Shown here one piece after another: positions 1 through 9,657 of a stretch of DNA of 41,927 bases. Below the pieces are notes generated by a model that saw only the letters and a program-made list of their open reading frames with translations, had not been told where the DNA came from and made no database searches. Position 1 is the first letter of the stretch. Every line of letters begins with the position of its first letter. Made by a program: the position numbers and the translations under genes. This stretch comes from Gammaproteobacteria bacterium (lineage in GTDB: Bacteria; Pseudomonadota; Gammaproteobacteria; Pseudomonadales; Azotimanducaceae), in the NCBI GenBank assembly GCA_003230835.1, contig QIGT01000176.1, forward strand, positions 1 through 41,927, in the 5' to 3' direction.

Positions 1-1300
<1,300 letters not shown>

Positions 1301-1337
1301 ATGCCCCACCAAGAGGCAACACTGTTCATCTACAATT

Positions 1338-2417
1338 CATCACACCTTTGGAATCATCGATGCAGATCAACGCACCCAAGCTTTCGTCACACAAATCTTT
1401 GTTGAGACCGGTGCAAACCCAAGCTTTGCACGAGAGGTAGGTGAGCACCTTGTGGCTGCCAATCTAAAAGGTCATGACAGTCATGGCGTCGGCATGGTGC
1501 CCGCCTACGTACAAAATATAGGCGCGGGACTTTTACGCCAAGATGCGCAAGCGCAAGTAGTAAAAGACAATGGGGCAGTTATGGTTGTGGACGGCCAGTT
1601 TGGCTTTGGCCAAGTGGTAGGCCGCCAAGCCGCAGACATTGCTATGCAACGGGTGAGAGAAATTGGAGTTGTGTGTATGGGCGTGCGCAACTGCCACCAC
1701 TTGGGCCGCATCGGCGCCTATGCCGAGCATTGTGTCGAACAAGGTTTCATCTCCTTGCATATGGTGAATGTGGTCGGTCACGAACCCTTAGTATCTCCCT
1801 TTGCAGGGCGGCAAAGACGACTTTCAACCAACCCATTCTGCTGTGCTGTTCCACATACCAGCGGTCACCCCATCATTTTGGACATGGCTACCAGTGCGGT
1901 GGCGATGGGCAAGGTGAGGGTTGCTTACAACGCTGGCGATCAAGTTGCGGCTGGCGCTCTGGTTGACCACGAAGGCACCGCCACCACCGACCCGGCAGTT
2001 ATGTATGAGCCTCCGCTGGGAGCGTTGGGTCCATTTGGGCTACACAAAGGCTACGGCTTGGCGGTTATGTGCGAGTTACTGGGTGGTGCGTTAGCGGGCG
2101 AGTGGACCGCGCAACCTGAGAATTTACGCAGCCACCACATCGTCAACAATATGTTTATGTTGGTACTAGATCCTCAGGCATTTGGCGGATTGGAAAAATT
2201 CCAGTATGAAGTGAATGCCATGGTGGACTATTTGCACAGTACCACCCCGGCAAAAGGTGCCCAGGGTGTGATGTTGCCCGGCGAACCAGAGCGTGAGTCT
2301 ATGGCCAAACGGTTGGTCGACGGCATTCCCATCGACGACAAGACCTGGGCTGGCTTGATCAAAGCGGCAGCTACCGCAGGGTTAGATGAAAAAGAAATCG
2401 AAACCCTGACGCGTTAG
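1338..2417 (+). pseudogene. Ldh_2 family malate/L-lactate/ureidoglycolate-type dehydrogenase, start codon apparently lost at the IS110 junction
   Basis: Frame is open upstream of the first ATG (1452) and encodes IHHTFGIIDADQRTQAFVTQIFVETGANPSFAREVGEHLVAANLKGHDSHGVGM..., a conserved Ldh_2 N-terminus, but there is no ATG/GTG/TTG before it after the in-frame stop at 1287. Confidence 0.7.
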
Positions 2418-3148
2418 TAGGCAGGCGAAACTCCATTTCTCTGCAACAACGCAAACAACCTCTGCCAGTGACGTTCTGCTGCTTGTTTGTGATAGATACC
2501 GTCGCGAGAGGGAAAAACAAAGCCATGCAAGGTATCTGGATACCACTCAAGCTGGTAGGTAATGCCACATTGCGCTAGATATTTGTCTAGCCCTTCTACC
2601 ATCTCTACAGGCGCCCACTCATCTGTAGCGGCACAACCGAAGTACATTTCAGCCTTGATTTTATCGGTATCCAAATGTGGGGAATCGCTGGCATCGCTGA
2701 ATAAGCGAACGCCATGAAACGAAGCGCTGGCGGCGATGCGACCAGGAAATGCAGCGGCCGCGGCAAATGCGAAAGGACCACTCATGCAGTAACCAACACA
2801 ACCCGCCAACCCGTCACTGGCAGCACTGTCTTGTGCCGCATGATCAAACAGCACCTGAATATCTTCACACACCATGGCATTAGACAGCGCGTTCATATGA
2901 CCAAACATCTCCTCGCGCTTATCTGTCGACATCACAAACTCTCGAACGCGTCGGTAATACAAATTAGGCAACATCACATAATAGCCAACGGTAGCTATGC
3001 GGCGCGCCATGTCATGTAGTTCTTCTCTCTTTCCTGGCGCGTCCATGAGAAACAAAACCACAGGATACTCGCCATCTCCGTCTGGGCGAGTGATGAAAGT
3101 ATTCATTGCGCCGTCTGCTGTTGGGATATCTATTTCTTGCTCTAGCAT
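2414..3148 (-). CDS. Dienelactone hydrolase family protein
   Basis: MLEQEIDIPTADGAMNTFITRPDGDGEYPVVLFLMDAPGKREELHDMARRIA...GCVGYCMSGPFAFAAA...; nucleophile motif GYCMSG. Confidence 0.9.
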   Translation of the reverse strand: MLEQEIDIPTADGAMNTFITRPDGDGEYPVVLFLMDAPGKREELHDMARRIATVGYYVMLPNLYYRRVREFVMSTDKREEMFGHMNALSNAMVCEDIQVLFDHAAQDSAASDGLAGCVGYCMSGPFAFAAAAAFPGRIAASASFHGVRLFSDASDSPHLDTDKIKAEMYFGCAATDEWAPVEMVEGLDKYLAQCGITYQLEWYPDTLHGFVFPSRDGIYHKQAAERHWQRLFALLQRNGVSPAY

Positions 3149-3324
3149 GTTAAGTACCTTGTGTTAATAGCGAGTAAGCCGTCCAGATAGGGTAGGCCCC
3201 TACCACCAATTTCTTCTAGATGACCCAATACCCACAAATCTTCAGCCTTTACTTTGTCCATCAAACGCTTCATTTGCTCACCGCACAGAGCGACGATATG
3301 CTCTGGAATGGACAAAGTAAGCAT
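3142..3324 (-). CDS. Small hypothetical protein (60 aa) overlapping the start of the dienelactone hydrolase gene
   Basis: ORF with a purine-rich SD-like region (GAGGGGAAGCAACATG); its stop overlaps the downstream start by a few nt, suggesting translational coupling. No family recognised. Confidence 0.4.
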   Translation of the reverse strand: MLTLSIPEHIVALCGEQMKRLMDKVKAEDLWVLGHLEEIGGRGLPYLDGLLAINTRYLTC

Positions 3325-3375
3325 GTTGCTTCCCCTCTAGACGATGTTCTTCCCCAACTTCATTGTAACCAGTGA

Positions 3376-3855
3376 ATGGAAAAAAGCACTGCTGGTAATG
3401 CTTCGGCAACACCAGTATCGTTCGCCCACCACAAGAGGACACCGCAGTTGCCAGGTTCAGATCTTAAAAAAGCAGGCTTAAAAATCACCCTGCCAAGGCT
3501 CAAAGTCTTGGAGGTGTTAGAAGGCGCCGATCCGCATCACATGAGTGCAGAAGACGTTTACAAGAAACTCATGCAACAGGAAGAAAGTGTTGGGTTAGCC
3601 ACCGTCTATCGCGTACTCACCCAGTTTGAATCTGCCGGGATAGTTGAGCGTCATAATTTTGATGATGGCCATTCGGTATATGAACTGGCTGACGAAACTC
3701 ACCATGACCACATGGTAGACGTCGACACCGGTAACGTGGTGGAGTTTGTCAACGAACGCATCGAGTCACTGCAAAGAGAAATCGCTGATGCAGCCGGGTT
3801 CGAGTTGGTCGATCATGAACTTGTCCTTTACGTACGCAAGAAACCTACCAACTAA
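3376..3855 (+). CDS. fur: Ferric uptake regulator Fur
   Basis: LKKAGLKITLPRLKVLEVLEGADPHHMSAEDVYKKL...GLATVYRVLTQFESAGIVERHNF...HHDHMVDVDTGNVVEF...ELVDHELVLYVRKK. The translation start may be internal. Confidence 0.93.
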   Translation: MEKSTAGNASATPVSFAHHKRTPQLPGSDLKKAGLKITLPRLKVLEVLEGADPHHMSAEDVYKKLMQQEESVGLATVYRVLTQFESAGIVERHNFDDGHSVYELADETHHDHMVDVDTGNVVEFVNERIESLQREIADAAGFELVDHELVLYVRKKPTN

Positions 3856-3899
3856 ACACCACTTAGGCCGTTCAGGCATAGCTTTTTGCCGATAGATTC

Positions 3900-3918
3900 G
3901 CAAATAAGAATCATTTGT
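3900..3918. promoter_or_regulatory. Fur-box-like palindrome upstream of feoA
   Basis: CAAATAAGAATCATTTG: 5-bp palindromic arms CAAAT/ATTTG around an AT-rich core, resembling a Fur box, between fur and feoA. Confidence 0.5.
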
Positions 3919-3925
3919 GTTTCCA

Positions 3926-3959
3926 CCGTGAAGGTGTCAAAGTTTCGCTTTATTCACGG
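3926..3959 (+). other. Putative 5' UTR stem-loop of feoA
   Basis: CCGTGAA (3926-3932) pairs with TTCACGG (3953-3959), with an inner AAAG-TTTCG-CTTT mini-hairpin. Confidence 0.35.
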
Positions 3960-3979
3960 ACCTCCCGACGAAAACTCAG

Positions 3980-4213
3980 ATGAACACCAAGCTTCGACAC
4001 GTTGCTGTAGGCAGCCGCCTGCGGATTACCGGATTTACTGAATCGTCGCGCTATTGCGCGCAACTACAGCGTTTGGGTCTCATTCCTGGCACCCAGGTCA
4101 CCATCACTCGACAAGCACCCTTGGGTGACCCCATTGAGATTAAGCTTCGCGGTTACTCACTAGCCCTGCGCCCAAGCGAGGCTGACGCCCTAGAGTTCGA
4201 AGTTCTGACATGA
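3980..4213 (+). CDS. feoA: Ferrous iron transport protein A
   Basis: 77-aa SH3-like FeoA: GSRLRITGF...RLGLIPGTQVTITRQAPLGDPIEIKLRGYSLALR; directly upstream of feoB. Confidence 0.92.
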   Translation: MNTKLRHVAVGSRLRITGFTESSRYCAQLQRLGLIPGTQVTITRQAPLGDPIEIKLRGYSLALRPSEADALEFEVLT

Positions 4214-6288
4214 CTCAGATAGCATTGGTGGGCAACCCAAATTGCGGCAAGACCACACTGTTTAACGCACTCACTGGCACCTATCAGCGAGTGGCTAACT
4301 GGCCGGGTGTCACGGTTGAGAAAAAGTCTGGCCACTATCAACACAAAAAGCAGCACATTGAAGTCATCGACCTACCAGGTACTTACAGTTTGTCAGCAAG
4401 CGGCGATAGTCTCGACGAACAAATTACTCGGGACTACCTTAACGCCAAAACAGCCGATGTGATTGTCAACATTGTCGACGCTGCGGCTCTGAGTCGAGGA
4501 CTCTATCTCACTAATGAACTCACCCACCTAAAAACTCCCATGATCATCGTCATTAACATGGTCGATGTTGCACGCAAACAAGGGCTGAGCATAGATATTG
4601 AACAGTTGTCTAAACAGCTGGATTGTCCCGTCATCGCCATGGTGGCCAGCAAGAGAGACGGCGTCGATGCAGCCAAAGGGCTAATCGAACAGGCACGCCA
4701 AGTAAAGCCGATCAGTGCTTCTAACGACGACACACAGATTTATGGCGCCATAGACGCATTAGTTGCGATTGCGACGACCCAAGCGCCGCCAAAGGTGACC
4801 GGCTCAGAGCGACTTGATCGGCTCGTACTCAATCGATTCTTCGCTTTCCCGATCTTTTTAGGCGTCATGTACGCCATGTTCTTCATATCGATCAACGTGG
4901 GTTCCGCCTTTATCGATTTTTTTGATCTCACGGGCAGCGTATTGTTTGTCGAACTGCCCAGACAATTGCTGCAAAGCCTATCCTTTCCCAGCTGGCTGAT
5001 TGTCTTCCTAGCCGATGGCGTGGGTGGCGGCGTACAACTGGTCGGCACTTTTATACCCGTCATTGGCGCCTTATTTTTAGTGTTATCCATGTTGGAAGAT
5101 TCTGGCTACATGGCCCGTGTCGCCTTTATCGTTGATCGGCTGTTGCGCGGACTCGGCTTACCCGGGAAAGCGTTCGTGCCACTAATTGTCGGTTTTGGTT
5201 GTAACGTACCATCTGTCATGGCAACCCGCGCGTTGGATTCACAACCCGACCGTATTCTCACCACGTTGATGGCCCCCTTTATGAGTTGCGGCGCTCGGCT
5301 CACTGTTTACGCCTTGTTCGCCGCTGCTTTTTTCCCTCACCAAGGTCAAAACGTGGTCTTTGCCTTATATCTAATTGGCATTGTCATTGCCGTGTTATCA
5401 GCCTTAGTGGTGCGCAAACATCTGCTTCCCGAATCAACCTCCACCTTTGTGTTAGAACTGCCCCCATATCACGCACCCATCGCCCGAAACATCCTCATTC
5501 AAACCTGGCAGCGTCTCAAAGGATTTGTTATGCGGGCTGGCAAGGCCATTGTAATCGTGGTCATCGCGCTGAATGTGTTGAATTCAATTGGCACCGATGG
5601 CAGCGTCGGCAACGAAAATAGTGAACAGTCTGTTTTATCCAGCATCGGCAAGACCATTACCCCTTTGTTCTCGCCGATGGGGATTGAAGAAGACAACTGG
5701 CCAGCCACGGTTGGAATATTCACCGGAATATTTGCTAAAGAAGTGGTGGTCGGTACTTTGGATGCTTTATACGCGCCTAACCAATCAGACCAAGAGGTCG
5801 ATGTTGTACAGATGCTTCAAGATGCGGTTTCCAGCATCCCAGACAACCTAGCAGAAATCGGCGGCCAACTGACAGATCCCCTGGGATTAGACCTCGGCGA
5901 CTTGAGCGACACCACTGCTCAAGCAGAACAGCAAGACGTGCAAATAAACACCATCAGCGCAATGCAGAACTTATTTGATGGTCAAGCCGGGGCTTTTGCA
6001 TATTTGTTATTTATCCTCCTTTATATGCCTTGTGTTGCCACCATAGGGGCTATCTACAAAGAAATAGGTTCGTTTTGGGGTAATTTTTCAGTGGCATGGT
6101 CGTTTGTGATGGCCTATGGCTGCGCGGTAATCGCCTACCAAGTAGGCACTTTCAGCGATCATCCCCTTTCCTCGGCCGCATGGATCGCCTCCACCTGCCT
6201 AGCCGCAACAGGGTTGTTTAGTTTGCTCATTCTGTGGGGTAAGAAATCTCCAGGGGCCAAGCTTATCCCGCTGAAAGTTATCGAGTAG
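4210..6288 (+). CDS. feoB: Ferrous iron transporter B
   Basis: G domain GNPNCGKTTLFN/DLPGTYSL plus Gate motifs; ATGA overlap with feoA. Confidence 0.97.
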   Translation: MTQIALVGNPNCGKTTLFNALTGTYQRVANWPGVTVEKKSGHYQHKKQHIEVIDLPGTYSLSASGDSLDEQITRDYLNAKTADVIVNIVDAAALSRGLYLTNELTHLKTPMIIVINMVDVARKQGLSIDIEQLSKQLDCPVIAMVASKRDGVDAAKGLIEQARQVKPISASNDDTQIYGAIDALVAIATTQAPPKVTGSERLDRLVLNRFFAFPIFLGVMYAMFFISINVGSAFIDFFDLTGSVLFVELPRQLLQSLSFPSWLIVFLADGVGGGVQLVGTFIPVIGALFLVLSMLEDSGYMARVAFIVDRLLRGLGLPGKAFVPLIVGFGCNVPSVMATRALDSQPDRILTTLMAPFMSCGARLTVYALFAAAFFPHQGQNVVFALYLIGIVIAVLSALVVRKHLLPESTSTFVLELPPYHAPIARNILIQTWQRLKGFVMRAGKAIVIVVIALNVLNSIGTDGSVGNENSEQSVLSSIGKTITPLFSPMGIEEDNWPATVGIFTGIFAKEVVVGTLDALYAPNQSDQEVDVVQMLQDAVSSIPDNLAEIGGQLTDPLGLDLGDLSDTTAQAEQQDVQINTISAMQNLFDGQAGAFAYLLFILLYMPCVATIGAIYKEIGSFWGNFSVAWSFVMAYGCAVIAYQVGTFSDHPLSSAAWIASTCLAATGLFSLLILWGKKSPGAKLIPLKVIE

Positions 6289-6314
6289 AACGAGTAAAAT
6301 AAGCTATGTGAGAT

Positions 6315-6333
6315 AAAAGCGATGTCGCGTTTT
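6315..6333 (+). terminator. Weak candidate terminator after feoB
   Basis: AAAAGCG-ATGT-CGCgTTTT imperfect hairpin ending in T4. Confidence 0.3.
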
Positions 6334-6397
6334 GTCTTCGCATACTCAGAGTCGGGCTGACCCCGCCCCTCCCGGATTATCCTCTAACAGTAGTGGC

Positions 6398-7459
6398 TCA
6401 AAATGGGGGTAATTCTGTAATAGCGGTCGCTTCTGTTTCAAGGCAGGGTGCTATCGCCACCAGCTTTGGGTGTAATATTTCCGTAAACACGCAACGACAA
6501 TGCTGAGCAATCTCTGTGGGCAGGTTACCCAACTCGCCAGTCCGTGCCTTCAGAGTGATCCATCGAGCACTGCTTTCACCGAGAGATTGGATCACAACAC
6601 CCTCCAGCAGTTCTGGATGTTGCAGCAGGCACAAACCAGTCACCAGTGACCATCCTTCCCCCGCTTGCACAAAGTCCATCAGGGTTTGGGTACTATCAAA
6701 TTCAAATCGGTCATGTACGTCGAGCAGCAGGCGGCGCAGCATGATACTGGTGCTGTTGCCTAAGCCCGACTGTCGGTTGTAACGGATGAGCGGATAACTA
6801 GCCGAAAGTTGATGTACATCCGCGGTGTCAGAGTTGAGCATCTTGCGGGAATACACCAGCACAAATGGATCACGAATGACTGGGTGTAATTCCAAGCCGT
6901 GTACCGCTTCCATGACATCTGCCGAAATCAGAATATCAATCTCTCCGGTCTTAAACGTATTGTCTAAACGTGAAGTTAGGCCGGTCTTTAACGATATGGT
7001 GTGCGCTTTGTCATCAATTCTGTCCAACAAGGGCCGTGCTGCGGAACTGGCCACAGAATCGATAAGCCCCAGACGCAGTTGCGGTAGTTTTTCTCCAGAG
7101 GCCATTCTCACAGCCGATGTTATTTGTTTAACATTTGCCAAAATTTGTTGTGCATGGGTGGCTAAGGCGACGCCACTGGCGGTGAGTACCAGTGGATTTG
7201 AGCGACGCTGCACAAGTTTTGCGCCCACATGACGTTCCATTTGTTTCAGAACCTGTGAGACCGCAGATTGGGTGACACCCAGACGCCGGGCGGCTTCGGT
7301 CAATGTTTGGCTTTGTGCAATCGCCAAAAAAATCCGCAGTTCCCGCAGTTCAATGTCACCTTCGTTTCGTAGCACCAGCCCGCCAATTTTGCATTTACTC
7401 TCGTCGGTGGCTTTGTAACAGCTACTGGCTACATTTGTCATTAAAAAGTCGATCAGCAC
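6398..7459 (-). CDS. LysR family transcriptional regulator
   Basis: ELRELRIFLAIAQSQTLTEAARRLGVTQSAVSQVLKQMERHVGAKLVQR; N-terminal HTH. The annotated start is probably too far upstream. Confidence 0.92.
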   Translation of the reverse strand: MLIDFLMTNVASSCYKATDESKCKIGGLVLRNEGDIELRELRIFLAIAQSQTLTEAARRLGVTQSAVSQVLKQMERHVGAKLVQRRSNPLVLTASGVALATHAQQILANVKQITSAVRMASGEKLPQLRLGLIDSVASSAARPLLDRIDDKAHTISLKTGLTSRLDNTFKTGEIDILISADVMEAVHGLELHPVIRDPFVLVYSRKMLNSDTADVHQLSASYPLIRYNRQSGLGNSTSIMLRRLLLDVHDRFEFDSTQTLMDFVQAGEGWSLVTGLCLLQHPELLEGVVIQSLGESSARWITLKARTGELGNLPTEIAQHCRCVFTEILHPKLVAIAPCLETEATAITELPPF

Positions 7460-7501
7460 ACGGGCTCTTAGGTTTGCCTCAAGCCCCCCGTGGGTCGATC
7501 A

Positions 7502-8848
7502 TTAACTCCAAGGAAACGGGCTATTGGACACTGGGTGCAATTTGCCTTGTGCGTAACGGGAGAAACGAAAGGGTTCCAGTAACGTGGACTTTTCGCCACA
7601 CAATTCCTGTGCGACCAATTTACCGACACCGAGCATTTTGTAACCGTGGTTCGAATCGGCAATGACAAAACAATTGCCGTGGAAGGTATCGAATACAGGA
7701 AAGCTGTCCGGAGTAAAACAACCGATACCACCGGAGGGTTCTTCGTTTTTGTATTGCGGTAGGGTATTGGAGAATCGTTCTTGGCAGTGAGCCAGTGCAG
7801 AAACCCACATATGTGCAAAATCAGCTCCAACAATGAAGTCTGGAGACTCGGGCCCGTATGGATCCACGGCGATCTGATCAACGGGTTTGTCCACGATAAA
7901 GGGTGCTGCACCGCCTTGAATGCCACCGAAGTGGAAATCGGGCTTATAATAGATACCCCACATACTGTCAGTTATCAGAGCGCCGTCTGTGTCGGAATAC
8001 AGCGGTGCGTCGGAGTCGACGTGAATCACCGGCGGCATCTTGCCGTCGTTGGTCTTTTGTAAGTTTGGGTCAACACCGAGGGTGCCCTCTTGCAGCGACC
8101 AATAAACCCACATCGGCACTTCCACGGCAACCGATCCGTCTTGAGGATTTTTAACGGTTATGGTTTCTGGCTGATCCAGCATTTTCCAGAAATCGCGGAC
8201 CCAGGGCCCGGCGCCAATAACCACATATTGGGTATCAATATCGCCGCGATTGGTTTCTACCCGGTGAATGGCACCCTCGTTATCCTGGCGCAAGCCTGTG
8301 ACTGTTACGCCGGTAATGATACGCACCCCCTGGGCTTCTGCTTTTGCTGCTAACCCATACATGGCTTTGGTATTGTTGGCGTACCCGCCACGCTTTTCGT
8401 GTAACACTGAGGTGATACCTTGTGCTCGCCAATCATGAAAAATATCTCGCATGTAACGCATACATTCTTTTTCGCCTTCGATAAAACTCGATTCATAATT
8501 AATGGCTTGCTGTTGTTGGTAAATCGACGCAACATCTTCATGCATAGACTCGGGGCTTATTTGCATGTACCCAACCGGGTGGTAGCTGTAGGCCTGGGGG
8601 TCGCTTTCCCATACCTCGACACTGTGCGCCATCAGTTCCCGCATTGCCGGCTGAAAATAATTGTTGCGAATAACGCCACAGGCTATGCCGGTTGCTCCGG
8701 CACTGATCCCGGCTTTATCAAGCACAATAATATCCTCACCCGTCCCGGTGCCGCGTTGCTTTAGCTCAAGGGCCAAATGATAGGCGGTACTCAGGCCGTG
8801 GATGCCGGCACCAATGATGACGTAAGGGGATTTTGTAGGGTATGCCAT
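7502..8848 (-). CDS. FAD-dependent oxidoreductase (DAO family, sarcosine/N-methyl amino acid oxidase-like)
   Basis: YVIIGAGIHGLSTAYHLALEL...ITGVTVTGLRQ...YVVIGAGPWVRDFW...; same strand as and downstream of soxBDAG. Confidence 0.85.
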   Translation of the reverse strand: MAYPTKSPYVIIGAGIHGLSTAYHLALELKQRGTGTGEDIIVLDKAGISAGATGIACGVIRNNYFQPAMRELMAHSVEVWESDPQAYSYHPVGYMQISPESMHEDVASIYQQQQAINYESSFIEGEKECMRYMRDIFHDWRAQGITSVLHEKRGGYANNTKAMYGLAAKAEAQGVRIITGVTVTGLRQDNEGAIHRVETNRGDIDTQYVVIGAGPWVRDFWKMLDQPETITVKNPQDGSVAVEVPMWVYWSLQEGTLGVDPNLQKTNDGKMPPVIHVDSDAPLYSDTDGALITDSMWGIYYKPDFHFGGIQGGAAPFIVDKPVDQIAVDPYGPESPDFIVGADFAHMWVSALAHCQERFSNTLPQYKNEEPSGGIGCFTPDSFPVFDTFHGNCFVIADSNHGYKMLGVGKLVAQELCGEKSTLLEPFRFSRYAQGKLHPVSNSPFPWS

Positions 8849-8926
8849 ATCTCTGTTGTCCTAAAGGTTTTGGGTATTGTGGTATTGGTGTGGGGGTTTT
8901 TTTAGTGAGGCTGACAGCGATGATTT

Positions 8927-9655
8927 TTAACTGGGTGATGATGGTTTTGTTGGCTGTAGTTGCCTGAGGGTGGCCAGGCCAATCGGTTGCCCTCCAAACT
9001 CCAGCATTGTGTCAATTAATGACACCCACAGAAACTCCGCAAGGCTGACATCGCATAAGATATAGAAGCAGGGCGTGTCTGCTTCAAGCGCGTAACGAGT
9101 GACAATTGCGTTAACGCGAGCCACCGACGTTTGCGCGACGTCACCTTGGGCAAACTTGTGCAAGCGCATATCCACGCCACAAATTTTTGCCAAGGTTTGT
9201 GCAGCATACTCGCCAGTTAGCGCCAGCCAGCAATGGCTATCGGCACGTGGCAGCACGTAAGCGTGTTGTGCCGCAGCGGAGCTGACCTGGTTTTGTAACT
9301 GCGTAATCAGGGCACTTGCTGGGTGCAATGCGCGCAGAATTAATACCTCTTGGGCAGACAACCGCAGCAACAAACTACCGTCTGTCTGGAGCAGTGTTTG
9401 GTTAGGTTGCTCAGGCAATAGTACGCCTTGGGTGTGCAGCCAGGCAGGTGCGCCATGACCTTTGAATCCAATACGGGACAAAGTGGAGAGATCGGCCAAC
9501 CCTAGCCTGCGGGCTTGACCTAGTTCATCAGCGTTACCCGCGTATTGGCTAACGCTCAAAGTGCCGTCTTGGTCTTCAAAGTAGGCACCTGCGCTTTGAT
9601 GTATTCGATACAACTGGCTGCGCCGCAGGTGATGTTCGGGTGAAGCTGAAACCAT
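8927..9655 (-). CDS. soxG: Sarcosine oxidase gamma subunit-like protein
   Basis: Follows soxA directly; LGLADLSTLSRIGFKGHGAPAWLHTQG...PRADSHCWLALTG...FYILCDVSLAEFLWVSLIDTMLEFGGQPIG. Confidence 0.75.
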   Translation of the reverse strand: MVSASPEHHLRRSQLYRIHQSAGAYFEDQDGTLSVSQYAGNADELGQARRLGLADLSTLSRIGFKGHGAPAWLHTQGVLLPEQPNQTLLQTDGSLLLRLSAQEVLILRALHPASALITQLQNQVSSAAAQHAYVLPRADSHCWLALTGEYAAQTLAKICGVDMRLHKFAQGDVAQTSVARVNAIVTRYALEADTPCFYILCDVSLAEFLWVSLIDTMLEFGGQPIGLATLRQLQPTKPSSPS

Positions 9656-9657
9656 GA

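Noticed and set aside
3688-3740. Fur lacks the CxxC zinc motif (HHDHMVDVDTGNVVEF)
   Set aside because: Pseudomonas-type Fur proteins also lack this motif (HHDHMVNVETSEVIEF as I recall), so it is not novel.
4740-5090. Antisense ORFs inside feoB (and similar ORFs across soxA, gbcA, the TBDR, DUF3604)
   Set aside because: Shadow ORFs of strongly coding frames; no SD or family signal.
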